Shown: piece after piece, positions 36,924-44,928 of the stretch
Position numbering within the stretch: the first letter of the stretch is position 1
Layout: every line of letters begins with the position of its first letter
Assembly (NCBI RefSeq): GCF_023554555.1
Contig: NZ_JAMJWC010000002.1
Coordinates: 310,001 to 374,000, forward strand
DNA from: Sphingobacterium sp. lm-10
GTDB lineage: Bacteria > Bacteroidota > Bacteroidia > Sphingobacteriales > Sphingobacteriaceae
Length of the DNA: 64,000 nt
Direction: 5' to 3'
Translations under genes and position numbers: made by a program
Notes under the pieces: model-generated
The model's input: only the letters and a program-made list of their open reading frames with translations
The model's database searches: none
Told to the model about the DNA's origin: nothing

Positions 36924-37649
36924 ATGGGTAGAGCCTTTGAATTTAGGAAAGAGAGAAAATTTAAGCGTTGGGCAAAGATGGCTGTCCAGTTTACACGGTT
37001 AGGTAAAGAGATTGCCATTGCCGTGAAAGAAGGTGGCCCGCATGCCGAAAATAACTCCCGACTGCGTACCGCAATGCAGAATGCCAAAGCGGTAAATATG
37101 CCGAAGGATCGGGTAGAAGCCGCTATTAAGCGTGCTTCCGAAAAGGATGCGAAAGGTTATGAAGAATATGTTTACGAAGGTTATGGGCCGCACGGTGTGC
37201 CTGTGCTGATCGAAACAGCAACAGATAATACGAATCGTACAGTAGCTAATGTGAGAAGCTACTTTACAAAAGCAGGCGGTTCGTTAGGTAAAACAGGTTC
37301 CTTGGATTTTATCTTTCAACGCAGATCTGTTTTCCGGTTCCCGGCTCCAGAGGATCTGGATGTCGAAGAGCTGGAATTGGAGCTTATAGATGGCGGTTTG
37401 GAAGAGCTTTATGTAGAAGCTGATGCAGAAGGAAACGATGTGGTGGTGGTACAAACCTCGTTCGAAGACTTCGGAAACATGCAAAAGCTATTAGAAGAGA
37501 AAGCAATTGAAGTGTCTTCTGCTAATTTAGAACGTATTGCCCTATCTCACTCTTCATTGACGGAAGAACAAGCAGCGGACGTGCTGAAATTGATCGACAA
37601 AATCGAGGAAGACGATGATGTGCAGGCCGTGTATCATAATCTGGACTAA
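36924..37649 (+). CDS. YebC/PmpR-family protein
   Basis: A 241-residue protein of the YebC family. Some members are DNA-binding transcriptional regulators, and others have been linked to relieving ribosome stalling. The N-terminal MGRAFEFRKERKFKRWAKMA is close to the family start, and the body has NMPKDRVEAAIKRAS, GYGPHGVPVLIE and TDNTNRTVANVRSYFTKAGG. It begins two bases after the threonine dehydrogenase stop, so the genes are coupled. A strong terminator follows at 37667. Confidence 0.9.
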   Translation: MGRAFEFRKERKFKRWAKMAVQFTRLGKEIAIAVKEGGPHAENNSRLRTAMQNAKAVNMPKDRVEAAIKRASEKDAKGYEEYVYEGYGPHGVPVLIETATDNTNRTVANVRSYFTKAGGSLGKTGSLDFIFQRRSVFRFPAPEDLDVEELELELIDGGLEELYVEADAEGNDVVVVQTSFEDFGNMQKLLEEKAIEVSSANLERIALSHSSLTEEQAADVLKLIDKIEEDDDVQAVYHNLD

Positions 37650-37666
37650 ACAATATTGATATGCAT

Positions 37667-37702
37667 AAAAATCCCTGCGAAACCTCTTTCGCAGGGATTT
37701 TT
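37667..37702 (+). terminator. Intrinsic terminator after yebC
   Basis: A perfect 15-base-pair stem (AAAAATCCCTGCGAA, 37667-37681, with 37688-37702) and a six-base loop, ending in T. The -7 box of the next gene begins only four bases later. Confidence 0.92.
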
Positions 37703-37705
37703 AGT

Positions 37706-37713
37706 TACTTTTG
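37706..37713 (+). promoter_or_regulatory. -7 box TACTTTTG directly before the repeat-protein ATG
   Basis: A perfect TAnnTTTG match ending three bases before the ATG at 37717. If used, transcription would start at or just inside the start codon, giving a leaderless or nearly leaderless messenger. Confidence 0.5.
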
Positions 37714-37716
37714 ATT

Positions 37717-38631
37717 ATGCTCAGCTTTGAAGAGTTCTTCCATAAGAAAAAGATTGACTTGACTGCTTTGAAGGCGGGTGAGCCGACTTTGTATGCAGAA
37801 TTTTCTAGGCATTACGCCGAGATGGGGGAGAAGAGCTTTGATCATACTAAGAAGTTCTGGTTCAATAAGCTCCGGAAAAACTACTTAATCGCTGCTGGAG
37901 AGCCTGCACCAATCCCGGAGAAACCTTTGGCCACTTCAGATATACCGGTGAAGCCGGTGTCGGAGGTGGTGCCCGTTGAGCCAACGGCCGCGGCAGTAAA
38001 ACCAGCGGGATTCAAGCCGCGCTTTAAGGCTGGAGCAGCTAAAGTTACGCCTAAACCTGTTGTCAATGCAGGGAATGATGCCGCGAGTGCGACAGAAAAA
38101 AGTGTGGAATCAGTTCCTTCAAAAGAAGGCAATTCAACAGGAGGAGAGCAACCGCAGCTTGCTAGTAAACCAGCAGGTTTTAAACCGCGATTCAAGGCTG
38201 GAGCCACGAAGACGGTTGCTGAAAGTCCTGATGCGAAAGCAGATAAAATTGTTTCTACAGAGGCTGGTTTAGAATCTAAACCACCAATAGAGGAAAAACC
38301 GGTAATAGAAGAGCAGCCGCAGCCTGCCAATAAACCAGCGGGGTTTAAGCCAAGATTTAAGGCCGGTGCTACGAAGACGATCTCTACAGAGCTCGCCAAG
38401 CCAGAAGCACCAAGCGATCCAGCATCCGCTACTGAACCTACAAAAGACAAAGAACCTTCTGATGCGACAGCAGAAACTAGTTTGGCAGAAAATAATACCG
38501 TATCACCTTCATCAGAGGAAGATAAGCCGTCAACAGACGAGCCGCCAACGACAACAAACAAACCAGCAGGTTTTAAACCAAGATTTAAGGCTGGGCTGAC
38601 TAAGTCGAACAAACCCAAAGATGATCAGTAG
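37717..38631 (+). CDS. Protein with four identical KPAGFKPRFKAG repeats
   Basis: A 304-residue protein of unknown function. The N-terminal part (about 1-60: LSFEEFFHKKKIDLTAL, GEKSFDHTKKFWFNKLRKNY) looks like a compact charged domain. After it comes a disordered Pro/Glu/Ala/Ser-rich tail carrying KPAGFKPRFKAG at residues 95-106, 151-162, 206-217 and 282-293. The twelve residues are identical in all four copies although many third codon positions differ, so the peptide is under selection. No signal peptide or membrane segment is seen. It heads a run with the flippase gene 12 bases downstream. The ATG at 37717 fits better than a TTG two codons earlier. Confidence 0.75.
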   Translation: MLSFEEFFHKKKIDLTALKAGEPTLYAEFSRHYAEMGEKSFDHTKKFWFNKLRKNYLIAAGEPAPIPEKPLATSDIPVKPVSEVVPVEPTAAAVKPAGFKPRFKAGAAKVTPKPVVNAGNDAASATEKSVESVPSKEGNSTGGEQPQLASKPAGFKPRFKAGATKTVAESPDAKADKIVSTEAGLESKPPIEEKPVIEEQPQPANKPAGFKPRFKAGATKTISTELAKPEAPSDPASATEPTKDKEPSDATAETSLAENNTVSPSSEEDKPSTDEPPTTTNKPAGFKPRFKAGLTKSNKPKDDQ

Positions 38632-38643
38632 CAAGCTTAAGCG

Positions 38644-40107
38644 ATGGATCCAATAAGCCCCTTACCAGAAGAAAGCTTAAAAAAGAAAGCCGCTAAAGGA
38701 TTTTTATGGGGCGGCCTATCCAATGGTGCGCAACAGGTTATTGCCGCCATCTTTGGTGTTGTATTGCTCCGAATACTAGAACCCAAAGATTATGGTCTGG
38801 TGGGTATTTTAACGATTTTCTCTGCGATTGCATCCGCGTTGACAGAATCTGGCTTTGTGAGTGCATTAAGCATCAAGAAAGACGTTACGGAAGCAGATTA
38901 TAATGCCGTATTCTGGTTTTGTGTGCTATTAGGCGGGGGCATCTATGTCTTATTATATACCGCAAGTCCTTATATCGCCAATTTCTATGAGTTGCCGGAA
39001 TTAGGGCCTTTGGCACAATTCTCCTTTTTAAATTTTCTAATTAGTAGCTTCGGCGTGGCGCATAATGCTTACTTAACTAGAAACTTAATGGTGAAAGAGC
39101 GTGCTAGTGCCACATTTTTTGCGGTTTTGATCAGTAATGTAATCGGTGTGGTAGCCGCGCTTCAAGGGCTGAAGTACTGGTCCTTGGTCTTACAAAACCT
39201 AACCTATTGTGTGATTGTGGCTGCGCTATTTTGGTATCATTCCAACTTTCGTCCTTCTTTTCAAATCAACTTAAAACCCATCAAGCCCCTGCTGTCATAC
39301 AGTAGTAAATTGGTAATTACAAATGTATTTTTCTATCTAAACAATAATTTCCTGACAGCCATTTTAGGGAAATATGCACCAGTATCGCAAGTGGGGCAAT
39401 ATAACTCTGGGAACAAATGGAATCTCATGGGGCAAAGCTTGATTTTGAGTATTTCCAATACCATTATCCAACCATTGATGACCGAGGTGTCGCAAAGTGA
39501 AGAAGAACGCAGAATTCGCGTTTTCCGTAAACTACTTTCCTTTATCTCTTTCATCACTTTTCCGTTGATGTTTGGTTTAGCACTCATCGCGCCAGACTTC
39601 CTCCTGCTTGCTGGTGGCGGCGAGAAATGGTTAGAAGCGGCAGATTACCTTCGCGTTCTAGCTTTTGGAGGCGCATTTGCTGTAGTAGGCAATGCCTTTT
39701 CCAACTACACACTGAGCAAAGGTCGCTCTACCATCTACATGTGGAATATGATCACATTTGGGGTATTGCAAGTCGGTTTATTCTTTGCGTTGAAGCACCT
39801 GGGTGTTTTCTATATCATCGTGGCCTATGCAGCAATTAATTTGTTGTGGCTCAATACCTGGTTCTTTATTACTCGGAAGAGCCTACACTATAGTTATTGG
39901 TTTATGTGGCGCGATGTATATGCCTATGCGCTCACTGCGCTGGTTGGTTTCATGGCTACTTATTTTTGGATTGATGTACTGCCACATGCTGTTTTGAGGT
40001 TGGGCGTATCGATGCTGTCGATGGGCTCGGTTTATTTGGGGATTTGTTATCTGTTTTCCAAAGACACATTTGTAGAAATTCAGAACTTTTTTCGTAATAA
40101 GGTATGA
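38644..40107 (+). CDS. Wzx-type polysaccharide flippase
   Basis: A 487-residue membrane protein of the MOP/PST superfamily, which flips lipid-linked oligosaccharides across the inner membrane. It has about 12-14 hydrophobic helices and the usual N-terminal pattern KKAAKGFLWGGLSNGAQQVIAAIFGVVLLRIL followed by EPKDYGLVGI. It is followed by a glycosyltransferase gene that overlaps by four bases (ATGA), and it lies 12 bases after the repeat-protein gene. Its place before three glycosyltransferases points to surface polysaccharide or O-antigen-like assembly. Confidence 0.92.
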   Translation: MDPISPLPEESLKKKAAKGFLWGGLSNGAQQVIAAIFGVVLLRILEPKDYGLVGILTIFSAIASALTESGFVSALSIKKDVTEADYNAVFWFCVLLGGGIYVLLYTASPYIANFYELPELGPLAQFSFLNFLISSFGVAHNAYLTRNLMVKERASATFFAVLISNVIGVVAALQGLKYWSLVLQNLTYCVIVAALFWYHSNFRPSFQINLKPIKPLLSYSSKLVITNVFFYLNNNFLTAILGKYAPVSQVGQYNSGNKWNLMGQSLILSISNTIIQPLMTEVSQSEEERRIRVFRKLLSFISFITFPLMFGLALIAPDFLLLAGGGEKWLEAADYLRVLAFGGAFAVVGNAFSNYTLSKGRSTIYMWNMITFGVLQVGLFFALKHLGVFYIIVAYAAINLLWLNTWFFITRKSLHYSYWFMWRDVYAYALTALVGFMATYFWIDVLPHAVLRLGVSMLSMGSVYLGICYLFSKDTFVEIQNFFRNKV

Positions 40108-40958
40108 AGAAGGTGCTCACCATCATTGTGTCCTATAATTTTGAGCCTTGGCTAACTAAGTGTTTGGATAGCCTGCTGCAATCAACGTATCCCACGGATA
40201 TTTTCGTGATCGATAATGCGTCGAGTGACCATACGGTAGCACGAATTCAGCAAGATTATCCACAAGTTATCTTGCGTCAAAGCGACAAAAACCTTGGCTT
40301 TGGCCGTGCCAATAATCTAGGCTTCGATTATGCCATCACGAATAGATACGATGTCGTCTTTCTGGTTAATCAAGACGCCTGGGTACAGTCATCATGTCTG
40401 CAGCATTTAATGGAGGAAGATTACGGACCTAACGTGGGGATTGTGTCGCCTATGCATTACGACGGAACCGGTGAGCAATTGGATCAAGGCTTCGCAGGGT
40501 ACATTAAGGCAGGGCAGGCCAACCTTTCTTCCTTCCCCGTCCCATTCGTGAACGCCGCATTTTGGTTGATCCCAGTACCTGTATTAAAACAAGTTGGTCT
40601 ATTTGCACCCATCTTCTATCATTATGGTGAAGATAGTGATTATGCCAACCGCATTAAATACCATGGAATGCACCTAATCGTCAGTAGGCGAGCCATCGCA
40701 TACCATGATCGACAAAACAGAAACAACGTTTCCAGAGCACAGTTCTTCCAAAGGGAATACATCTATTTCCTGACAGAATATGCCAATGTAAATCACTCCT
40801 TTTTCTCTGCGTTTGCCTACGGCGTGGTAGCGCCCATCAAGAAAGCTTTTTTGCGATCATCGTCTTCTCACGCAGGCTTATTGCCTTATCTGGCTATCGC
40901 ATTCAAGGTATTGGCGCAAACGGCAGCCGTCTACCATACGCGAAAAAGAAACGCATAG
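40104..40958 (+). CDS. GT2-family glycosyltransferase
   Basis: A 284-residue glycosyltransferase with a GT-A fold. The nucleotide-sugar region is DIFVIDNASSDHTVARI, the metal-binding equivalent lies in VVFLVNQDAWV, and the acceptor side has FYHYGEDSDYANRIKY, where the acid pair in GEDSD fits the GT2 catalytic region. It resembles rhamnosyltransferase-like members, but the sugar is not determinable. Its start overlaps the flippase stop by four bases, so it belongs to the same transcript and likely builds the flipped glycan. Confidence 0.9.
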   Translation: MKKVLTIIVSYNFEPWLTKCLDSLLQSTYPTDIFVIDNASSDHTVARIQQDYPQVILRQSDKNLGFGRANNLGFDYAITNRYDVVFLVNQDAWVQSSCLQHLMEEDYGPNVGIVSPMHYDGTGEQLDQGFAGYIKAGQANLSSFPVPFVNAAFWLIPVPVLKQVGLFAPIFYHYGEDSDYANRIKYHGMHLIVSRRAIAYHDRQNRNNVSRAQFFQREYIYFLTEYANVNHSFFSAFAYGVVAPIKKAFLRSSSSHAGLLPYLAIAFKVLAQTAAVYHTRKRNA

Positions 40959-41036
40959 ATTATCCACGGTCTGCTAATTCCCGTATTTGCATATGCAGAC
41001 TTTTTTGGCGAGTTTCGTCTATTCTTAAACACATTC

Positions 41037-41936
41037 ATGGAGCAGCTAAGTCCCATTATTCTTTTTGCCTACAATAGACCCGAACACACCCAACGTGCTT
41101 TAGAAGCTTTGGAGCTCAATGACGGAGCTGCAGATAGTATCTTATATGTATTTGCAGATGGTGCAAAGAACGTCGGAGCCGAGAAAGCGGTGCAGCAAGT
41201 AAGAGACGTGATTAAACGGGAATGGGCATTCAAAGCGGTGCACGTTACCGAACGAGATCGCAATTGGGGTTTAGCTAATAATGTCATGGATGGGGTAGGG
41301 CAGGTGATGAAAGAACATGGTCGGGCAATCGTTTTAGAAGACGATGTACTATTTGCTCGGCATACGCTGCAATACTTTAATGAGGCGTTGATCCGGTATG
41401 AAAAAGAAGAACAAGTGATGCACATTGGGGGCTTTATGTACGAACTGGATCGCTCCTCGCTGGAGGAAACATTCGTAACGCGTTATGTGGCGAGTCAGGC
41501 TTGGGCAACGTGGTCGCGTGCTTGGCGATACTTCGAACCCAACATTGACCAAATTATAGCACAATTTAACGAAGATAAGATCGCAGCCTTTACCTTTGAT
41601 CATACGATGAATTTCTGGCGCACGATACTGCAGCAACAAAAAGGAGAAGTAGATTCCTGGGCTGTGCGATGGTACGCCAGCGTTTTCTTAAAAGATGGTT
41701 TGGCGATAGAGCCCAGCCAATCGCTCATTGAAAACATTGGACACGATGGTTCAGGTGTTCATTCTGGAATCAATACGATGTTCGAAACCTCCATACGATC
41801 TACACCCATTACCTATTTTCCAACAGATTTGGTAGAAAATCCTGCTGGGTATGCCGCACTGCGCTATTTCTTTAAGCATCGGAAGGGAAACTTATTGCAG
41901 CGTTTGTATCGGTTTGCCATCAACAAGCTGCGTTAA
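41037..41936 (+). CDS. Glycosyltransferase of the GT2-like superfamily
   Basis: A 299-residue protein with a GT-A core: SPIILFAYNRPEHTQRALEAL at the start, YVFADGAKN, then the DxD-like IVLEDDVLFA. The C-terminal half (SQAWATWSRAWRYFEPNIDQ; GEVDSWAVRWYASVFLKDGLAIEPSQSLIENIGHDGSGVHSG) is characteristic of a subgroup of uncharacterised polysaccharide glycosyltransferases. It sits 78 bases after the first glycosyltransferase and 36 bases before the third. The sugar donor is unknown. Confidence 0.85.
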   Translation: MEQLSPIILFAYNRPEHTQRALEALELNDGAADSILYVFADGAKNVGAEKAVQQVRDVIKREWAFKAVHVTERDRNWGLANNVMDGVGQVMKEHGRAIVLEDDVLFARHTLQYFNEALIRYEKEEQVMHIGGFMYELDRSSLEETFVTRYVASQAWATWSRAWRYFEPNIDQIIAQFNEDKIAAFTFDHTMNFWRTILQQQKGEVDSWAVRWYASVFLKDGLAIEPSQSLIENIGHDGSGVHSGINTMFETSIRSTPITYFPTDLVENPAGYAALRYFFKHRKGNLLQRLYRFAINKLR

Positions 41937-41972
41937 ACATAAACAAATAGCTTCTCGCCAAAACCCATATTT

Positions 41973-42740
41973 ATGCCCGACCATCATCATACACTTCCTG
42001 TCATCTCTATCATCACCATTGTGTATAATAATGTGCGGGATATTGGCTATACACTATCCTCAGTGGCCGAGCAAAGCTATCCTCATGTGGAATATATCGT
42101 AATAGACGGCGCGTCGACAGACGGAACGTTGGGGGTGATACAGAATTATGCTTCACACATTGATCTGTTGGTTTCTGAGAAAGATGGAGGTATCTACGAC
42201 GCGATGAACAAAGGGTTGGCACTTGCAACAGGCGATTATGTATTGTTTTTAAACTCTGGTGACACCTTGTTTGATGCAAACACCCTACACACGATTGTAG
42301 CGCAGGGGAATGATGCTGATATTATCTACGGGGAAACGAAATTGGTCGATGAGGGTCGGCATATTGTTGGTGACCGTAGGCACAAAGCGCCGGCGCATTT
42401 CGATTGGCGATCTTTTCGTTATGGGATGAATGTTTGCCATCAGGCCATATATGTTAAAAGAAATATCGCCTCTCCGTACGATGCTAACTATCAATTGAGC
42501 GCAGACATTGACTGGGTGATTCGCGCAGCGAAGAAGGCAAAAACCACTCAATTTGTAGATGCCGTAGTGGCGAAATATCTGGTGGGCGGAATGTCCCAGA
42601 AACGGCATCGACAAAGTTTAATAGAGCGGTACGCTATCTTAAAAAAGCATTACGGCACATTAGCCAATCTATTTAACCATCTGATTATCGCGGGGAGATT
42701 AGTATCTTACAGAATCAAACATGGAAAAACAAGAGAATAA
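41973..42740 (+). CDS. GT2-family glycosyltransferase (WcaE-like)
   Basis: A 255-residue GT2 enzyme. Motifs in order: ISIITIVYNNVRDIGYTLSS, YIVIDGASTDGTLGVI, SEKDGGIYDAMNKGLALATGDYVLFLNSGD and IDWVIRAAK. The YDAMNKG block is typical of colanic-acid-type glycosyltransferases. It is the last transferase of the run, and its final 20 bases overlap the DUF3820 gene. It should add a sugar to the glycan moved by the flippase, but the linkage is unknown. Confidence 0.9.
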   Translation: MPDHHHTLPVISIITIVYNNVRDIGYTLSSVAEQSYPHVEYIVIDGASTDGTLGVIQNYASHIDLLVSEKDGGIYDAMNKGLALATGDYVLFLNSGDTLFDANTLHTIVAQGNDADIIYGETKLVDEGRHIVGDRRHKAPAHFDWRSFRYGMNVCHQAIYVKRNIASPYDANYQLSADIDWVIRAAKKAKTTQFVDAVVAKYLVGGMSQKRHRQSLIERYAILKKHYGTLANLFNHLIIAGRLVSYRIKHGKTRE

Positions 42741-42957
42741 CCAACTGAATCCGCAGTTATTACTCGATTTGGCGAACGCGAAAATGCCATTCGGTAAATA
42801 CAAAGACACCTATTTGAGGCATTTACACGAAGCATATCTCAATTGGTTTCACCAGAAAGGTTTTCCTCCCGGAAAACTTGGAGTGCAGCTGGCCACCTTG
42901 TACGAAATCAAGCTCAATGGCTTAGAATATCTGTTACAGCCATTGATTAAACGTTAG
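42721..42957 (+). CDS. DUF3820-family small protein
   Basis: A 78-residue protein. The core KMPFGKYKDTYLRHLHEAYLNWFHQKGFPPGKLG matches the DUF3820 family (putative quorum-sensing-regulated virulence factor in databases). The MPFGKYKG-like and PxGKLG motifs resemble a nucleic-acid-associated module of some exonuclease-related proteins, so a nucleic-acid link is possible but unproven. Its start lies inside the third glycosyltransferase gene (20-base overlap), which implies coupled translation. Confidence 0.8.
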   Translation: MEKQENNQLNPQLLLDLANAKMPFGKYKDTYLRHLHEAYLNWFHQKGFPPGKLGVQLATLYEIKLNGLEYLLQPLIKR

Positions 42958-43010
42958 TTTCTCTGGGGATATTTACATCATTAACCCCTTCCTGAAAAGT
43001 TTTTAAACAT

Positions 43011-43035
43011 AAATGTCATTTTGACATTTTTTTTT
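43011..43035 (+). terminator. Intrinsic terminator after the polysaccharide operon
   Basis: Arms AAATGTCA (43011-43018) and TGACATTT (43022-43029) with a three-base loop are followed by a run of T to 43035. It lies 54 bases after the DUF3820 stop. Confidence 0.75.
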
Positions 43036-43063
43036 GTAATATTTGGAATATTAAATCTGAATA

Positions 43064-43101
43064 CCTGTGTAAAACAGGCTGCGTCAGCGTAGCCATTTTT
43101 T
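43064..43101 (+). promoter_or_regulatory. Overlapping hairpins with T run upstream of the symporter
   Basis: A first hairpin pairs CCTGT (43064-43068) with ACAGG (43074-43078). A second pairs GGCTGCG (43077-43083) with CGTAGCC (43088-43094), has the loop TCAG and is followed by six T at 43096-43101. The two share bases 43077-43078, so only one can form at a time, as in an attenuator. A third weaker T-tailed hairpin (43134-43163) lies just before the ATG. Confidence 0.4.
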
Positions 43102-43185
43102 ATAAACTTAATCGTTAAAAAACTATATTGCATAAAAAAGAGCGCCATTTTGTGCCCTTTTTTCTAACCAATTTTATTCAAACAA

Positions 43186-44883
43186 ATGACTAGATTTTCA
43201 ACAATTGATTACGTAATATTCCTGGTATATTTCGTGATTGTAGCGGGGTACGGTTACTGGATTTATCGCCGTAAAACCAAAAGTGATTCTGCCACGAAGG
43301 ACTTCTTTCTGGCAGAAGGTTCGCTAACCTGGTGGGCCATCGGTGCCTCACTGATCGCGTCTAATATCTCCGCAGAGCAATTCATTGGGATGAGTGGAAA
43401 CGGATTTACAGTGGGTATGGCCGTGGCTGCTTACGAATGGTTTGCAGCGATCGCCTTAATTATTGTGGCTGTGTGGTTTATCCCGATGTACCATAAGAAT
43501 GGGATTTTTACTATGCCGCAGTTTCTCAAGATTCGATACAATGAGACTACGGCGTTAATTATGGCTATCTTTTGGCTATTTCTCTATATTCTAGTCAACC
43601 TCACCTCTATTCTGTTTTTAGGATCTATGGCAATCAACAACTTCGCTGGTGGGGAGAATTTCGAGATCATCATGACGGTGCTTTGTGTGTTTGCGATTAT
43701 TATAACCTTAGGCGGGATGAAAGTGATTGGCTTCACGGACGTCATTCAAGTTTTGGTGTTATTGATTGGTGGTTTGGCCACGACCTATGTGGCGCTAACA
43801 CTAGTGAGTGACCATTTCGGTCTTGGATCTGATATACTAGCAGGCTTTAAAGCCATGATGCAGGACTCTCCAAAGCATTTCGAGATGATCGCCGATAAGC
43901 CGGGCCCTGATGCTTCGCAGGAGGAGATCAACAAGTACCTGATGTTGCCTGGTATTGCCATGTATTTTGCAGGGCAATGGATCGTGAATTTGAATTATTG
44001 GGGATGTAATCAATACATCACACAGCGTGCGCTGGGAGCAGATTTGAAAACAGCCAGAACAGGTATTCTATTCGCGGCATTTCTGAAATTACTGATGCCT
44101 ATTGTGGTGATGTTGCCGGGTATTGCCGCCTATGTATTGTATAAAAATGGCGCACTACAGCAGGAGATGGCACCGGGAGGAGAGTTCCATGCAGATAATG
44201 CTTACTCCGCTATTCTAAGCTTCTTGCCTGATGGTATGAAAGGACTTTCCCTGGCAGCACTCACGGCGGCTATTGTCGCTTCCCTTGCAGGAAAAGCAAA
44301 TAGTATTGCAACGATCTTTACCTTGGATATCTATAAAAAATACCTAAACAAAGATGCATCAGAGACCAAAATGGTGTGGGTTGGTAAGATTGCCATCGTG
44401 GCGTCTATGTTACTTGCTTTGTTACTAACCTGGGATGATGTATTGGGCATCGGCGGAGCAGGTGGGTTTACCTTTATTCAAAAATATACGGGATACGTTA
44501 GTCCAGGCGTATTAGCCATGTTCTTGCTGGGGATGTTTTGGAAACGAACTACGGGTACGGCAGCGATTGCGGGTCTGTTATCCGGCTTTATGCTTTCCGT
44601 ATTTTTCAACGAATTTGCCCCTGCAGTATTCGGACCGGAAACCTGGTTGTACACCGCTTTTCAGAATGCGAATGGCAAATATGAAATTCCATTCTTGATT
44701 TGTATGGGTTGGGCATTTGTGTTTGCCGTATTGCTGATGATTGTTTTAAGTCTGGCAGGGCCGAAGATCAATCCGAAAGCCTTTGTTATTGACAGCAAAA
44801 TGTTTAAAGTAGAGCCATCTGTATTAATCCTAATCGTGATTATACTATTGGTAGTTGGCGCATTGTATGTTAAATTCTGGTAG
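43186..44883 (+). CDS. Sodium/sugar symporter (SSS family)
   Basis: A 565-residue transporter with about 14 transmembrane helices that couples sugar uptake to the sodium gradient. It carries SGLT-type motifs: SLTWWAIGASLIASNISAEQFIGMSG, the AAYEWFAAIALI helix, GGMKVIGFTDVIQV and the ALTAAIVASLAGKANSIATIFTLDIYKKY segment typical of SglT-like proteins. The Nudix-type regulator 45 bases downstream and the galM gene beyond it fit sugar import. The sugar (galactose, glucose or arabinose are options) is not determinable. Confidence 0.93.
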   Translation: MTRFSTIDYVIFLVYFVIVAGYGYWIYRRKTKSDSATKDFFLAEGSLTWWAIGASLIASNISAEQFIGMSGNGFTVGMAVAAYEWFAAIALIIVAVWFIPMYHKNGIFTMPQFLKIRYNETTALIMAIFWLFLYILVNLTSILFLGSMAINNFAGGENFEIIMTVLCVFAIIITLGGMKVIGFTDVIQVLVLLIGGLATTYVALTLVSDHFGLGSDILAGFKAMMQDSPKHFEMIADKPGPDASQEEINKYLMLPGIAMYFAGQWIVNLNYWGCNQYITQRALGADLKTARTGILFAAFLKLLMPIVVMLPGIAAYVLYKNGALQQEMAPGGEFHADNAYSAILSFLPDGMKGLSLAALTAAIVASLAGKANSIATIFTLDIYKKYLNKDASETKMVWVGKIAIVASMLLALLLTWDDVLGIGGAGGFTFIQKYTGYVSPGVLAMFLLGMFWKRTTGTAAIAGLLSGFMLSVFFNEFAPAVFGPETWLYTAFQNANGKYEIPFLICMGWAFVFAVLLMIVLSLAGPKINPKAFVIDSKMFKVEPSVLILIVIILLVVGALYVKFW

Positions 44884-44898
44884 TGATTATCATCACTA
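44881..44898. repeat. Perfect inverted repeat TAGTGAT-TATC-ATCACTA
   Basis: Two seven-base arms with a four-base spacer begin at the symporter stop codon and lie 31 bases before the regulator start. A possible operator for the Nudix-type regulator or a weak hairpin; no T run follows. Confidence 0.4.
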
Positions 44899-44904
44899 CC
44901 TAAC

Positions 44905-44918
44905 TATTCGAAGGAATA
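44905..44918. repeat. Short inverted repeat TATTC-GAAG-GAATA
   Basis: A second palindrome ten bases before the regulator ATG. Five-base arms can arise by chance; it is listed because two palindromes lie in a gap of only 45 bases upstream of a regulator gene. Confidence 0.3.
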
Positions 44919-44928
44919 AACTAACGCA

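Noticed and set aside
37999..38595. Repeated units that might suggest a CRISPR-like array
   Set aside because: Repeats are in frame in a protein gene, differ in nucleotide sequence, and have unequal spacing of 55-76 codons.
37881..38618. A 245-codon open frame on the minus strand opposite the repeat-protein gene
   Set aside because: It mirrors the low-complexity repeats of the plus-strand gene, has no promoter box or family resemblance, and its Gly/Leu/Ser-rich product follows from the complementary codons.
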